Assembly: GCA_003663355.1 (NCBI GenBank)
Contig: QMZV01000008.1
Span: forward strand, 1 to 21,243
From: Candidatus Aenigmatarchaeota archaeon
Lineage (GTDB): Archaea > Aenigmatarchaeota > Aenigmatarchaeia > QMZS01
DNA: 21,243 nt
Direction: 5' to 3'
Part shown: piece by piece, positions 13,181-21,155 of the stretch
How the letters are laid out: each line of letters begins with the position of its first letter
Numbering within the stretch: position 1 is the stretch's first letter
Position numbers and translations under genes: made by a program
Notes under the pieces: model-generated
The model's input: only the letters and a program-made list of their open reading frames with translations
The model's database searches: none
What the model was told of the DNA's origin: nothing

Positions 13181-13507
13181 ATGGTTGAAGAAGAAATACC
13201 AAAATTTAGTGACTTGTTTCCATCTGAGCAGGCATTTCCAGATTTGGAAGTAGTAGGTATTGATGAGATATTGGATAGGGAAATTATAATTGAAGATTTC
13301 ACTTTAAGGCCATCTCAGTTTAAGGATGGAGAGTTTGCAATTGTAAAATTTAGAGAAAAAGGAGAAAAAAGCAAACTTTTCCTGACAGGATCAGAAATTT
13401 TATTAAAACAATTAAAAAGAGCAAGAGAGATAAAAAAGATTCCGTTTAGAGCAACAATAAAAAAAGTTCCAACAGAAGGAGATAGAAAATATTATACTTT
13501 TGTTTAG
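13181..13507 (+). CDS. Uncharacterised 108-residue protein
   Basis: I do not recognise a family with certainty. The protein is acidic at the start (MVEEEIPKFSDLF), then has alternating strand-like segments (IDREIIIEDFTL region, EFAIVKFRE, KSKLFLTGS), a helix (EILLKQLKRAREI) and a last strand pair (PFRATIKKV, KYYTFV). The pattern recalls small phage and archaeal proteins of an OB-like fold, so nucleic-acid binding is a weak guess. It starts 9 bases after the enolase stop, and an AT box (ttaaatatttaaatat, 13158-13175 region) may give it its own promoter. The next gene's ATG follows its stop by one base, indicating co-expression. Confidence 0.65.
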   Translation: MVEEEIPKFSDLFPSEQAFPDLEVVGIDEILDREIIIEDFTLRPSQFKDGEFAIVKFREKGEKSKLFLTGSEILLKQLKRAREIKKIPFRATIKKVPTEGDRKYYTFV

Positions 13508-13508
13508 G

Positions 13509-13976
13509 ATGAGAAAATTTTTTAAAAACAAGGAAAAAAGAAAACAGTTTTTCATATTGTTTTTTACTGTATTGATTAGTATGATCTTTATTTTAGAAAT
13601 AGTTACTTTTCCTCTAATGTATAGAGAACCAAAGACAGAGACAAAAACTGAGAAAGAATTAATAAAAAAATTTTCTAAACAATGGATTTTTGATGAGAAA
13701 TTAACAGAACAGGAAGAAGAATTCTTGATTCAGAGAGGGCTAACAATTATGAGTTATTATTATTTAGACAATAATTCTTTTGAACTTGAGTCCATTGTTA
13801 AATCTTTAAATGGCCAAGTAATCCTGGAAAAAATAAAATCAAATGAAACAAAACTTGAGTTAAAAAGTTTGAGGAATTCTATCAGTTTGGAAAATTTAAG
13901 TGAAAAAAGAATATTTGAAGGTTTGTGCGATACTTTGTATTATCCACCTCCGGATTGCTCCTCTTTTGCAGAGTGA
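13509..13976 (+). CDS. Uncharacterised small membrane-anchored protein
   Basis: A 155-residue protein with a very basic N-terminus (about 11 of the first 14 residues are K, R or other polar), then one hydrophobic span (about residues 16-35), then a charged, mostly helical domain. It ends in a short tail, CDTLYYPPPDCSSFAE, whose two cysteines could form a small loop. By the positive-inside rule the tail would face outward. A frame extends upstream to a TTG overlapping the previous gene, but ATG 13509 is one base after that gene's stop and is preferred. No family recognised. Confidence 0.65.
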   Translation: MRKFFKNKEKRKQFFILFFTVLISMIFILEIVTFPLMYREPKTETKTEKELIKKFSKQWIFDEKLTEQEEEFLIQRGLTIMSYYYLDNNSFELESIVKSLNGQVILEKIKSNETKLELKSLRNSISLENLSEKRIFEGLCDTLYYPPPDCSSFAE

Positions 13977-14010
13977 ATTTTAGTATTTATTTAAATATTT
14001 TGATTTCATT

Positions 14011-14208
14011 ATGGAGGACTCGCAAGTTTATGTGTTTTTGATAATAGGAGCATTCTGCCTGCTAATTGCAAGTTTATTTGCTGGAAATGTTGAATTCGTT
14101 CTTGGAACAACAGAAACTTCTTATTACGGAACTCTTGCAATTTCTTTTGTTCTAATTTTGATTGCTGGAATTTTCTGGGTTTCTGCTGCAAGGAGTTTAA
14201 AGAAATAG
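14011..14208 (+). CDS. Small protein with two membrane helices
   Basis: A 65-residue protein with two hydrophobic helices (about residues 6-24 and 40-60) joined by a short loop, ending in a basic tail (ARSLKK). It has its own AT-rich box (tatttatttaaatattt, 13984-14000) at the expected distance. The base composition and clean start support a real gene. No family recognised; holin-like or pilus-accessory roles would be guesses. Confidence 0.6.
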   Translation: MEDSQVYVFLIIGAFCLLIASLFAGNVEFVLGTTETSYYGTLAISFVLILIAGIFWVSAARSLKK

Positions 14209-14211
14209 TTG

Positions 14212-14231
14212 TAGATTGAGATAACAATCTA
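14212..14231. terminator. Hairpin with later T-run after the small membrane protein gene
   Basis: TAGATTG (14212-14218) and CAATCTA (14225-14231) form a perfect 7-bp stem around a six-base loop, 3 bases after the stop, followed after a few A's by a T-run (gaatttttct, near 14238-14247). Archaeal termination relies on T-runs, so the call is tentative. Confidence 0.4.
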
Positions 14232-14302
14232 AAAATTGAATTTTTCTACTCGTCAATTGTTGAAATAATGAGATTATTTTATAATAATTATTTTTAGGAA
14301 TT

Positions 14303-15133
14303 ATGGATAAACCATTAATTCTCGTAAAATTAGGAGGTTCTTTAATCACAGATAAAACAAAACCTTACACCGCAAACATTCCGGTTATTAAAAGATTGGC
14401 AAGGGAAATACATGAAGCAAGAGAAGAAAAAGATATAAATCTGATTGTAGGGCATGGAGGCGGCTCTTTTCCGCATGTTTCAGCAAAAAAATACCAGACA
14501 CATAAAGGAGTAATAAATAAAGATAGTTATGAAGGTATTGCAAAAGTTCAGAATGATGCGGCAAAATTAAACAGAATAATTATAGATGAATTGATAAATG
14601 CCGGAGAGAATGCAATCTCAATTCAAGTATCTTCCTGTTCAATAGCAGAGAATGGAAGAATAAAGTATATGTATGCAGAACCAATAAAAATTTTATTAAA
14701 ACACAATATGATTCCTGTTCCTTATGGTGATGTTGGCTTGGATTTAAAACAGGGATGCTGTATTCTCTCAACAGAAGAAATATTGGATTATCTATCAAAA
14801 ACATTTTGCAAAACAGAATTTAAACCTGATAAAATATTAATGTGCGGGATTGTTGATGGCATATTCACCGATGACCCAATAAAGAATCCGGAAGCAGAAT
14901 TTATTCCTAAGATTACAACCAAAAATATAAAGAATGTTGGGGATTGTTTATCGGGTTCTGCCGGTATTGATGTTACTGGAGGAATGATTCATAAAGTTGA
15001 AAGATTGTTGGAGATCGCAAAATTTGGAATTGAATCAGAAATTATTAATGGATTAGTTCCTGGAAATCTTAAAAAAGCATTGAAGGGAGAGAAAATAAAA
15101 GGGACGATTATAAAATCGGCAGATGACGAGTAA
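14303..15133 (+). CDS. Isopentenyl phosphate kinase
   Basis: A 276-residue amino-acid-kinase-fold enzyme that phosphorylates isopentenyl phosphate to isopentenyl diphosphate, the last step of the archaeal mevalonate pathway. Visible motifs are VKLGGSLITDK (8-18) at the phosphate-binding start, VGHGGGSFPHVSAKKY (49-64) with the substrate-contacting histidine H58 expected in IPKs, the DGIFTDDP loop, and DVTGGMIHKVE near the C-terminal nucleotide site. Length and motifs fit IPK better than glutamate or uridylate kinases. An AT-rich box (ttattttataataatt, about 14272-14287) lies upstream. It opens the mevalonate-pathway cluster. Confidence 0.93.
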   Translation: MDKPLILVKLGGSLITDKTKPYTANIPVIKRLAREIHEAREEKDINLIVGHGGGSFPHVSAKKYQTHKGVINKDSYEGIAKVQNDAAKLNRIIIDELINAGENAISIQVSSCSIAENGRIKYMYAEPIKILLKHNMIPVPYGDVGLDLKQGCCILSTEEILDYLSKTFCKTEFKPDKILMCGIVDGIFTDDPIKNPEAEFIPKITTKNIKNVGDCLSGSAGIDVTGGMIHKVERLLEIAKFGIESEIINGLVPGNLKKALKGEKIKGTIIKSADDE

Positions 15134-15172
15134 AATATAACAATCTTTAAAAGTTTTTAATTATTTTTATTG

Positions 15173-15394
15173 ATGGAAAATATTGATTTAACATATAAAA
15201 AACAAATGATAATAAAAGAAATTACTGGTTATAATCCTGATGGTTCAGATAAGATATTGATAACAGGTGATGGTTTGGATGTAATAAAGCAGATAGGATA
15301 TATTTTAAGAAAAGATTATAAATCTATAGCTGAATTATCTGAAGATATTGAAAAATTGAAATCTGATTTACTTGGTTATAATTTATTTGATTGA
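15173..15394 (+). CDS. Uncharacterised 73-residue protein inside the mevalonate cluster
   Basis: A small protein without cysteines or membrane segments. It has strand-like segments (QMIIKEITGY, KILITGDGLDVI), then a helical C-terminal half (IAELSEDIEKLKSDLL). I recognise no family. ATG 15173 is preceded by an in-frame TTG at 15170; the AT box at about 15144-15153 fits ATG 15173. The same strand and position between IPK and the decarboxylase suggest co-expression, but no functional link can be shown. Confidence 0.6.
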   Translation: MENIDLTYKKQMIIKEITGYNPDGSDKILITGDGLDVIKQIGYILRKDYKSIAELSEDIEKLKSDLLGYNLFD

Positions 15395-15422
15395 CTTCAC
15401 TCTATAAGAATATCTTAATCAA

Positions 15423-16713
15423 ATGAGAAACTATTTAAAAACCACTGGAACAAGAGAAATAAAAAAACCTGTTTCCATAGATTATGAACTTTCCTCTCTT
15501 TGCAATAAATTGGAGGACAAGCCAACAATTATCAATTTAAAAGAATATCAAAATGTAAGGGCAGTAGTTGGTCTCTGCGGAAACAGAGATTCTCTTGCAA
15601 GAAGTGTTGGAACAACAAAAGAAAATTTGATCTTCAAAATTTCAAAGGCAATGGAAGAAAAAGGAGAATTCTCTGTTTCAAATAAAGCTCCTTTTTTAGA
15701 AAACAAAATAGAAGAACCAGACATTATCAAATATATTCCAGTGCCAATTTTTTATAAAGAAAAAGAAAGGAGATATTTCTCTTCTTCAATTGTTATTGCA
15801 AAAAATAAAGAGACCGGGACACAAAACATGTCTTTTCACAGGATGATGTATCTCGGAAAAAATAAATTTTCAATCAGAATCACTCCGCGCCATCTCTATG
15901 AAATCTTTAATAAAGAACAGAATGACCTTGAAGTTTGCATCATTATTGGAGTTCATCCAGGGGTTGAACTTGCCGCAGCAACTTCTTACACTCCAGATTT
16001 TGATGAATTAAAATTTGCATCTGTTCTCCTCAAGAATTTAGAGGTAATAAAATTTAAAAATTTTCTTATACCTGCGGATGCAGAAATTGTAATGCATGGC
16101 AGAATAACAAAAAAACTCGCAGAGGAAGGACCTTTCGTTGATTTAACAGGAACAATGGATATTGAAAGACAACAACAAATTTTTGAATGCGACACCTTGT
16201 ATTTCAGAAATAATCCTCTTTTCAGAGTGATTGTTCCCGGAGGTTTGGAGCATAGAATTTTGATGGGAGTTCCTCAAGAACCGAGAATATACAAAATTAT
16301 TTCAAATACAGTACCAGGAATAAAAAATGTTTGTTTGACAGAAGGAGGATGCTGCTGGCTTCATGGAATTGTCTCCATAAAAAAGAGGAAAGAAGGAGAC
16401 GGAAAAAAATGCAATTCTCGCGGCACTTGCGGCGCATCCTTCTATGAAGAGAGTTGTGGTTGTTGATGAAGATATTGATATTTTCAATCCATTGGATGTA
16501 GAGTGGGCTTTGGCAACCAGATTTCAGCCGGACAGAGATTTAATAATTGTGCCAAATGCGAGAGGTTCGAGTCTTGACCCTTCGTCTGATCTAGAAAAAC
16601 ATACAACTGCAAAATATGGACTGGATGCGACAATACCTTTGGATAAAGATTGTAAAATGTTTAAGAAAACTGAATTGCCTCTAAATTTGAATTTGAAGGA
16701 TTATTTTGAATAA
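15423..16713 (+). CDS. UbiD-family decarboxylase (anhydromevalonate phosphate decarboxylase), interrupted by a frameshift
   Basis: Two adjoining frames together make one UbiD-family protein of about 429 residues. Frame 1 (15423 to TGA 16466) has the prenyl-FMN signatures: TGTQNMSFHRM (131-141), IRITPRHLYE (151-160), EEGPFVDLTG (234-243) and PGGLEHRILMG (272-282). It then degrades after residue 328. The missing end (VVVVDEDIDIF, DVEWALATRFQPDRD, LDPSS, GLDATIP) lies in the +1 frame up to TAA 16713. The joint is a run of seven A's at 16403-16409; removing one A joins the parts as GDGKNAILAALAAHPSM. Next to the aconitase-X subunits the protein is best read as the decarboxylase that makes isopentenyl phosphate from trans-anhydromevalonate 5-phosphate, using prenylated FMN from a UbiX encoded elsewhere. 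Confidence 0.87.
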
Positions 16714-16714
16714 T

Positions 16715-17905
16715 ATGTATCTGACGAATGAAGAGGAAGGGATGTTAAAAGGAGAACAGGGACTTGTAATAGCAAAATGCATGAAATTACTTTTGAGACT
16801 TGGAGAGATTTACGGGGCTGACAGAATGATAAAAATTTCCTCTTCTCAGGCTGCTGGAGTTTCCTATAAATCAATTGGAGACCCGGGTTTAGAATTTCTT
16901 AAAGGTTTCGCAAATGAAGGCGCAAAAGTTAAAGTGCCGACTTTTCTAAATCCTGCCGGAATGGATTTAGAAAACTGGAAAAATTTTGGAATTTCAGATA
17001 ATTTTGCAGAAAAGCAGTTAGAAATCATAAATACGTTTAAGAAAATGGGAATAATAATCACCTGTTCTTGCACACCCTATCTGCTCGGAAATCTTCCAAG
17101 ATTTGGAGAACATATTGCGTGGAGCGAATCTTCCGCTGTCTCTTTTGCAAATTCTGTAATTGGAGCGAGAACAAACAGAGAAGGAGGTCCATCAGCACTG
17201 GCAGCGGCAATCACTGGGAGAACCCCAAATTACGGTTTTCACATTGATGAAAACAGAAAACCAAATTTTTTGATAAAAGTGAATGTTGATCTGAAAACAA
17301 ATTCCGATTTCGGAGCACTTGGATTTTTTGTTGGAAAAATTGTTAAAAACAAAGTTCCTTTTTTTGATGGAATAAAAGAAACTGATACTGATAAATTAAA
17401 ATCTTTGGGAGCCGCAATGGCCGCATCCGGAGGAATTACCTTGTACCATGTTCTAAATAAAACTCCAGAAGCAGAAAAATATAAATCTACTTCAAACAAT
17501 CTTGAGAAAATTGAATTTTCGGAGAAAGACCTAAAAAAAAGTTATGAAGAATTATCGGATTCGCAAAACCCAGATTTAATTGTTGTTGGATGCCCTCATG
17601 CTTCAATCTCTGAAATAGAATATTTAACGAAAAAATTAAAAAATAAAAAATTAAAAAAAGAGTTTTGGATATATACCTCGAGAACTATGAAGATGTGGGC
17701 AGACAGAATGGGATATGCAAAAATACTGGAATGTTCCGGAGCAAAAATCATCTGCGATTCGTGCATGGTTGTTTCTCCTCTTGAAGAAACCAATTTTGAA
17801 TGCGTTGGAACAAATTCCGGGAAAGCGGCAAAATATCTTCCAGGTTTTTGCAAGAAAAAAGTATTTTTTGGAAATTTGGATTCCTTAATTGAAAAAGCAT
17901 TATGA
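16715..17905 (+). CDS. Phosphomevalonate dehydratase large subunit (aconitase X catalytic domain)
   Basis: A 396-residue aconitase-X-type subunit. With the small subunit it dehydrates mevalonate 5-phosphate to trans-anhydromevalonate 5-phosphate. Family marks are LTNEEEGMLKGEQG at the start, ISSSQAAGVSY (41-51), CSCTPYLLGN (117-126), GEHIAWSESSAVSFANSVIGARTNREGGPSA in two blocks from 131, GCPHAS (292-297), CDSC (347-350) and GTNSGKAAKY (365-374). C117, C293 and C347 are good candidates for iron-sulfur ligands. ATG 16715 is chosen over an in-frame TTG at 16706, which overlaps the decarboxylase end; ATG lies one base after that stop. It overlaps the small subunit by 4 bases. Confidence 0.92.
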   Translation: MYLTNEEEGMLKGEQGLVIAKCMKLLLRLGEIYGADRMIKISSSQAAGVSYKSIGDPGLEFLKGFANEGAKVKVPTFLNPAGMDLENWKNFGISDNFAEKQLEIINTFKKMGIIITCSCTPYLLGNLPRFGEHIAWSESSAVSFANSVIGARTNREGGPSALAAAITGRTPNYGFHIDENRKPNFLIKVNVDLKTNSDFGALGFFVGKIVKNKVPFFDGIKETDTDKLKSLGAAMAASGGITLYHVLNKTPEAEKYKSTSNNLEKIEFSEKDLKKSYEELSDSQNPDLIVVGCPHASISEIEYLTKKLKNKKLKKEFWIYTSRTMKMWADRMGYAKILECSGAKIICDSCMVVSPLEETNFECVGTNSGKAAKYLPGFCKKKVFFGNLDSLIEKAL

Positions 17906-18306
17906 AAACAATAAAAGCGAGGGGAATTTCTGAAGGAATTGGAAAAGGAAAAGTCATAATTCTTAAAGAACCTTTTGGATTTTATGGAAATGTTGATCAA
18001 AAAACCGGAATTATAATTGAAAAGGGAAATCCTCTTGAAGGTGTCTGCATAAAAGACAAAGTTTTTGTTTTTCCAAGCGGGAAAGGAAGCACGGTTGGTT
18101 CTTATGTAATTTACGCCCTGAAAAAAAATTTGGTTGCGCCGGCAGCGATAATAAATCTTGAAACAGAAACAATTGTCGCAACAGGAGTCATCCTTGCTGG
18201 AATTCCCTGCGTTGACAAACCGGAAGAAGACATTTTTAAAATTTTGAAAAACGGAGATGTAATCGAAGTTGACGGAACTAAAGGAAAGATAAAAATTTAT
18301 AAGTGA
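17902..18306 (+). CDS. Phosphomevalonate dehydratase small subunit (aconitase X swivel domain)
   Basis: A 134-residue swivel-domain protein that completes the active site of the large subunit encoded just upstream. Diagnostic are the start KARGISEGIGKGKVIIL, DQKTGIIIEKGNPLEG (32-47), FPSGKGSTVGSYV (57-69), where the serine of the SGKGS loop contacts the substrate, and ILAGIPCVDK (97-106). The length matches the family. Its ATG overlaps the large-subunit stop as ATGA, giving equal translation of both subunits. Confidence 0.93.
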   Translation: MKTIKARGISEGIGKGKVIILKEPFGFYGNVDQKTGIIIEKGNPLEGVCIKDKVFVFPSGKGSTVGSYVIYALKKNLVAPAAIINLETETIVATGVILAGIPCVDKPEEDIFKILKNGDVIEVDGTKGKIKIYK

Positions 18307-18447
18307 AAACAATTTAATAGGGGATAGAATTTTAGGATTAGTGTAGTGAATAAAAATTAGAGAAAAGTTAGGTAACTTGTTTAGTCCAACAGTTCATCTC
18401 TCAACAAATATATTAGATAAATTAAAGGAATTTATTGAAAATACATT
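18307..18447. other. 141-bp spacer before the mevalonate kinase gene
   Basis: No RNA or regulatory element stands out. A frame without a normal start runs into the kinase start and ends at TGA 18449-18451 (at most 24 codons from a TTG at 18377). It may be a remnant or chance. AT-rich sequence (aaatatattagataaatta, around 18406-18424) could hold the kinase promoter. Confidence 0.3.
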
Positions 18448-19398
18448 ATGACACTGATTTCTGCTCCCGGAAATATTTTTCTCTTTGGAGAGCATGCCGT
18501 TGTTTACGGAAAAACTGGGATTATTGCGGCAATAGGAATGAAAACCTATTGCGAAATTGAAAAAAGAGAAGATTCTCTCATAAATGTTTCTTCCGAGGGT
18601 TATGGCAGATTTGAATTAAAAATTGAAGAATTAAGAGAAATTTCAGAGTATAAAGAGAGGATGGATTTAATAAAGGATTTAATTTCAACCTATTTCAAAA
18701 AATTTGAAATTGAAGAGGGGATAAATTTAAAAATCAGTTCAGATATACCAAAGGATTCTGGAGGAATGAGTTCTTCAACAGCAGTTCTTTGCTCAGTTTT
18801 GAATGCTTTAAACAAAGTTTTTCAAAAAGTGGATAAAAAAGATTATTATAATTTTTTAATTCCATTTCAGAGAAAAATTCACGGCGGCTCTGCTTCCGGG
18901 GTTGAACTCTTCTCATCAACTTTTGGAGGATATAACAAGGTTAAAATAAATCCAATTGAATACAAAAATCTTGGAAAATTGGAATTGCCAATTTTAATTG
19001 CAGATACTGGCATTGAAGCAAATACGGCCGAAACAGTAAGTTATGTCAGAAAAGGATATGAGTTAGACAAAAGAAGTTATGAAGAAATTTTTGACGAAAT
19101 TGAAAAATTGGTTTTGGAAGGGGAAAAGGCAATTAAAAGCAAAGATTTTATTAAATTGGGGAATCTAATGTTTGAAAATCACAATCTCCTTGCAAAAGAA
19201 CTCGGAGTCTCACACCCAAAACTAAATAAGATTGTAAGAGTTGCGATGGAGAACGGCGCCTATGGAGCAAAACTTTCAGGAGGCGGAAAAGGAGGCGTTG
19301 CAATTATTTTAGTTGATAAAAAGAAGGAAGAAAAAATAATTGAAAAATTAGATTTTTGCAAAATTTATAAAACCGAGATTGGCGTTTCAACTGATTAA
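18448..19398 (+). CDS. mvk: Mevalonate kinase-like GHMP kinase with altered catalytic residues
   Basis: A 316-residue GHMP-superfamily protein expected to phosphorylate mevalonate. It opens with SAPGNIFLFGEHAVVYG (5-21), the mevalonate kinase hallmark, has an ATP loop IPKDSGGMSSSTAV (100-113), HGGSASGVE (145-153), and the final LSGGGKGGVAIIL (276-288). Two key positions differ. The catalytic Lys of SAPGK is N9, and the catalytic Asp of P-S-G-V/I-D is E153. The ATP loop is also altered from the usual GLGSSAA. The protein may still act with Glu as base, or have another substrate. Placement next to the other pathway genes favours the pathway role. Convergent with the thermosome gene. Confidence 0.82.
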   Translation: MTLISAPGNIFLFGEHAVVYGKTGIIAAIGMKTYCEIEKREDSLINVSSEGYGRFELKIEELREISEYKERMDLIKDLISTYFKKFEIEEGINLKISSDIPKDSGGMSSSTAVLCSVLNALNKVFQKVDKKDYYNFLIPFQRKIHGGSASGVELFSSTFGGYNKVKINPIEYKNLGKLELPILIADTGIEANTAETVSYVRKGYELDKRSYEEIFDEIEKLVLEGEKAIKSKDFIKLGNLMFENHNLLAKELGVSHPKLNKIVRVAMENGAYGAKLSGGGKGGVAIILVDKKKEEKIIEKLDFCKIYKTEIGVSTD

Positions 19399-19449
19399 TT
19401 TGTTTTCCATATCTCTATCACAGATTACTAAAAAATAAAAAATAAAAAA

Positions 19450-21078
19450 TCAGTATTCTCCTCCACCCATTCCTCCTCCTGGAGGTGTTGTTGTGCTTGT
19501 TGATTTTCCTGCTGTAATCACATCATCTATTCTTAAAATCATCTCCGCAACATCTGTTGCTGAAGAAATTGCCTGAAATTTTATTTTTGTTGGTTCTACA
19601 ACTCCCAATTTTTCCATATCATCAATTTTTCCTTCATTGACATTTATTCCATAACCAACATTCCCGTTTTCATGTTCGCTTTTTGCTGCTACTAACAACT
19701 CTATTGCATCCTTTCCAGCGCTCTCAGCCAAAGTTCTTGGAATTATATCTAATGATTCTGCAAAAGCATTTATTGCAAGTTGTTCCTTCCCTCCAATAGA
19801 GGCAGCATAATCTCTTAGTTTTCTTGCTAATTCTATTTCTATTGCTCCTCCTCCATAAACATATGATGAGAGTTCCAAGGTTGAAGAAATTCCAAGGACT
19901 GCATCATCCATTGCTCTTTTTGCTTCATCAACAACATGTTCTGTTCCTCCTCTGACCAATATTGAAACAGCCTTTGGTTCTTTACATTCTCTTACAAAAA
20001 CCATTTTATCTTCTCCTATTTTCTTTTCTTGCACAATTCCTGCTTCTCCTAAATCTTCTTTTGAAATCTCTTCTATATTTGAAACTATTCTTGCCCCTGT
20101 TGCCTTTGATAATTTTTCCATGTCACTTTCCTTTATTCTTCTTACACCAAGAATTCCGTATTTTGCTAAATAGTATTGTACTAAATCATCAATACCCTTC
20201 TGGCAGAAAACTACATTTGCACCAGAATTCTTTATTTTGTCAGCCAAATTTTTTAGCATTTTAGACTCCTGTTCTGCAAATGCCTGCATCTTTTCAGGGT
20301 CTGTTATTGAAATCTTTGCATCTGTCTCTGTTGATTTAATTTCTAAAGCAGCATTTATTAAGGCAATTTTTGCATTTTTAACAAGTTTTGGCATTGCCGG
20401 ATTAACAACTTCTTTATCTACAACAATACCTTCAATTAATTCTGTATCTGAAACCGAACCTCCCTGCTTCTTTTCTATTTGAATATCATCAGGATTTATT
20501 ACAATTTTTCCATCTTCTTCATGAGCAATGCATTTTATTGCCTTTACTGCTATTTCAGAAAGTTTTTGTTTTGAACTTTCAATTCCTTTTCCTGTCATTG
20601 CAGTTAGAGCAATTTTTTTTAATTCTTCTTCATCTTCTAATGAAATCTTTTGTCCTAGCTCTTTTAATAATTCTATTGCTTTATTTGTTGCTAACCTGTA
20701 TCCTTTAACAATTGTTGTCCTGTGAATTCCTTGGTCTAATAATTCTCCAGCCTTTTTTAAAAGTTGTCCTGCTAAAACAACTGCTGTAGTTGTGCCATCA
20801 CCGACTTCTTGCTCTTGTGTTTTTGCCACTTCTCTTATCATCTTTGCTGCTGGGTGATTAATTTCCATTTCATCCAAAATTGTAACTCCGTCATTTGTAA
20901 TTGTTATATCTCCTGTAGAATCAACAAGCATTTTATCCATTCCTTTTGGACCTAAAGTACTTCTAATCATTTCTGAAACTGAGACAGCAGCTGTAATATT
21001 TGCTTTCTGAGCATCTTTTCCTGTCTGCCTCAAGACATCTTCAGACAAAACCAATATTGGCTGGTTAATTCCGTTCAT
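19450..21078 (-). CDS. thsA: Thermosome subunit (group II chaperonin)
   Basis: A 542-residue subunit of the archaeal double-ring chaperonin that folds proteins in its ATP-driven cavity. Clear signatures are TLGPKGMDKML (41-51), ITNDGVTILDEM (60-71) and EVGDGTTTAVVLAG (91-104) at the ATP site, with the catalytic aspartate region later, VVEPTKIKFQAISSATDVA near the end, and a glycine-methionine tail (GGGMGGGEY). The length is standard. Its promoter is a TATA box at 21102-21110. The gene is convergent with the mevalonate kinase and divergent from the partial gene at the right edge. No second thermosome gene is in the window. I give the symbol by family only. Confidence 0.96.
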   Translation of the reverse strand: MNGINQPILVLSEDVLRQTGKDAQKANITAAVSVSEMIRSTLGPKGMDKMLVDSTGDITITNDGVTILDEMEINHPAAKMIREVAKTQEQEVGDGTTTAVVLAGQLLKKAGELLDQGIHRTTIVKGYRLATNKAIELLKELGQKISLEDEEELKKIALTAMTGKGIESSKQKLSEIAVKAIKCIAHEEDGKIVINPDDIQIEKKQGGSVSDTELIEGIVVDKEVVNPAMPKLVKNAKIALINAALEIKSTETDAKISITDPEKMQAFAEQESKMLKNLADKIKNSGANVVFCQKGIDDLVQYYLAKYGILGVRRIKESDMEKLSKATGARIVSNIEEISKEDLGEAGIVQEKKIGEDKMVFVRECKEPKAVSILVRGGTEHVVDEAKRAMDDAVLGISSTLELSSYVYGGGAIEIELARKLRDYAASIGGKEQLAINAFAESLDIIPRTLAESAGKDAIELLVAAKSEHENGNVGYGINVNEGKIDDMEKLGVVEPTKIKFQAISSATDVAEMILRIDDVITAGKSTSTTTPPGGGMGGGEY

Positions 21079-21101
21079 ACTAATAAAATTTACTTAGAAA
21101 A

Positions 21102-21110
21102 CTTTAAAAG
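21102..21110 (-). promoter_or_regulatory. TATA box of the thermosome gene
   Basis: On the minus strand, cttttaaag lies about 24-32 bases before ATG 21078. It is a strong archaeal TATA match in a leaderless arrangement. Confidence 0.6.
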
Positions 21111-21126
21111 AATTATTTAGAGATTA

Positions 21127-21135
21127 ATATAAACT
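21127..21135 (+). promoter_or_regulatory. TATA box of the partial gene at the right edge
   Basis: aatataaac is centred about 25 bases before ATG 21156. Confidence 0.5.
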
Positions 21136-21155
21136 TATCGTCACCTAATAAATTT

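Noticed and set aside
16444..16713. Separate small gene starting at ATG 16444
   Set aside because: The conserved sequence continues upstream of this ATG in the same frame (AILAALAAHPS) and belongs to the UbiD fold, so it is the tail of the frameshifted gene.
18377..18451. A short frame from TTG ending inside the mevalonate kinase start
   Set aside because: Only 24 codons, with no promoter or recognisable product. A chance frame or decayed remnant is as likely.
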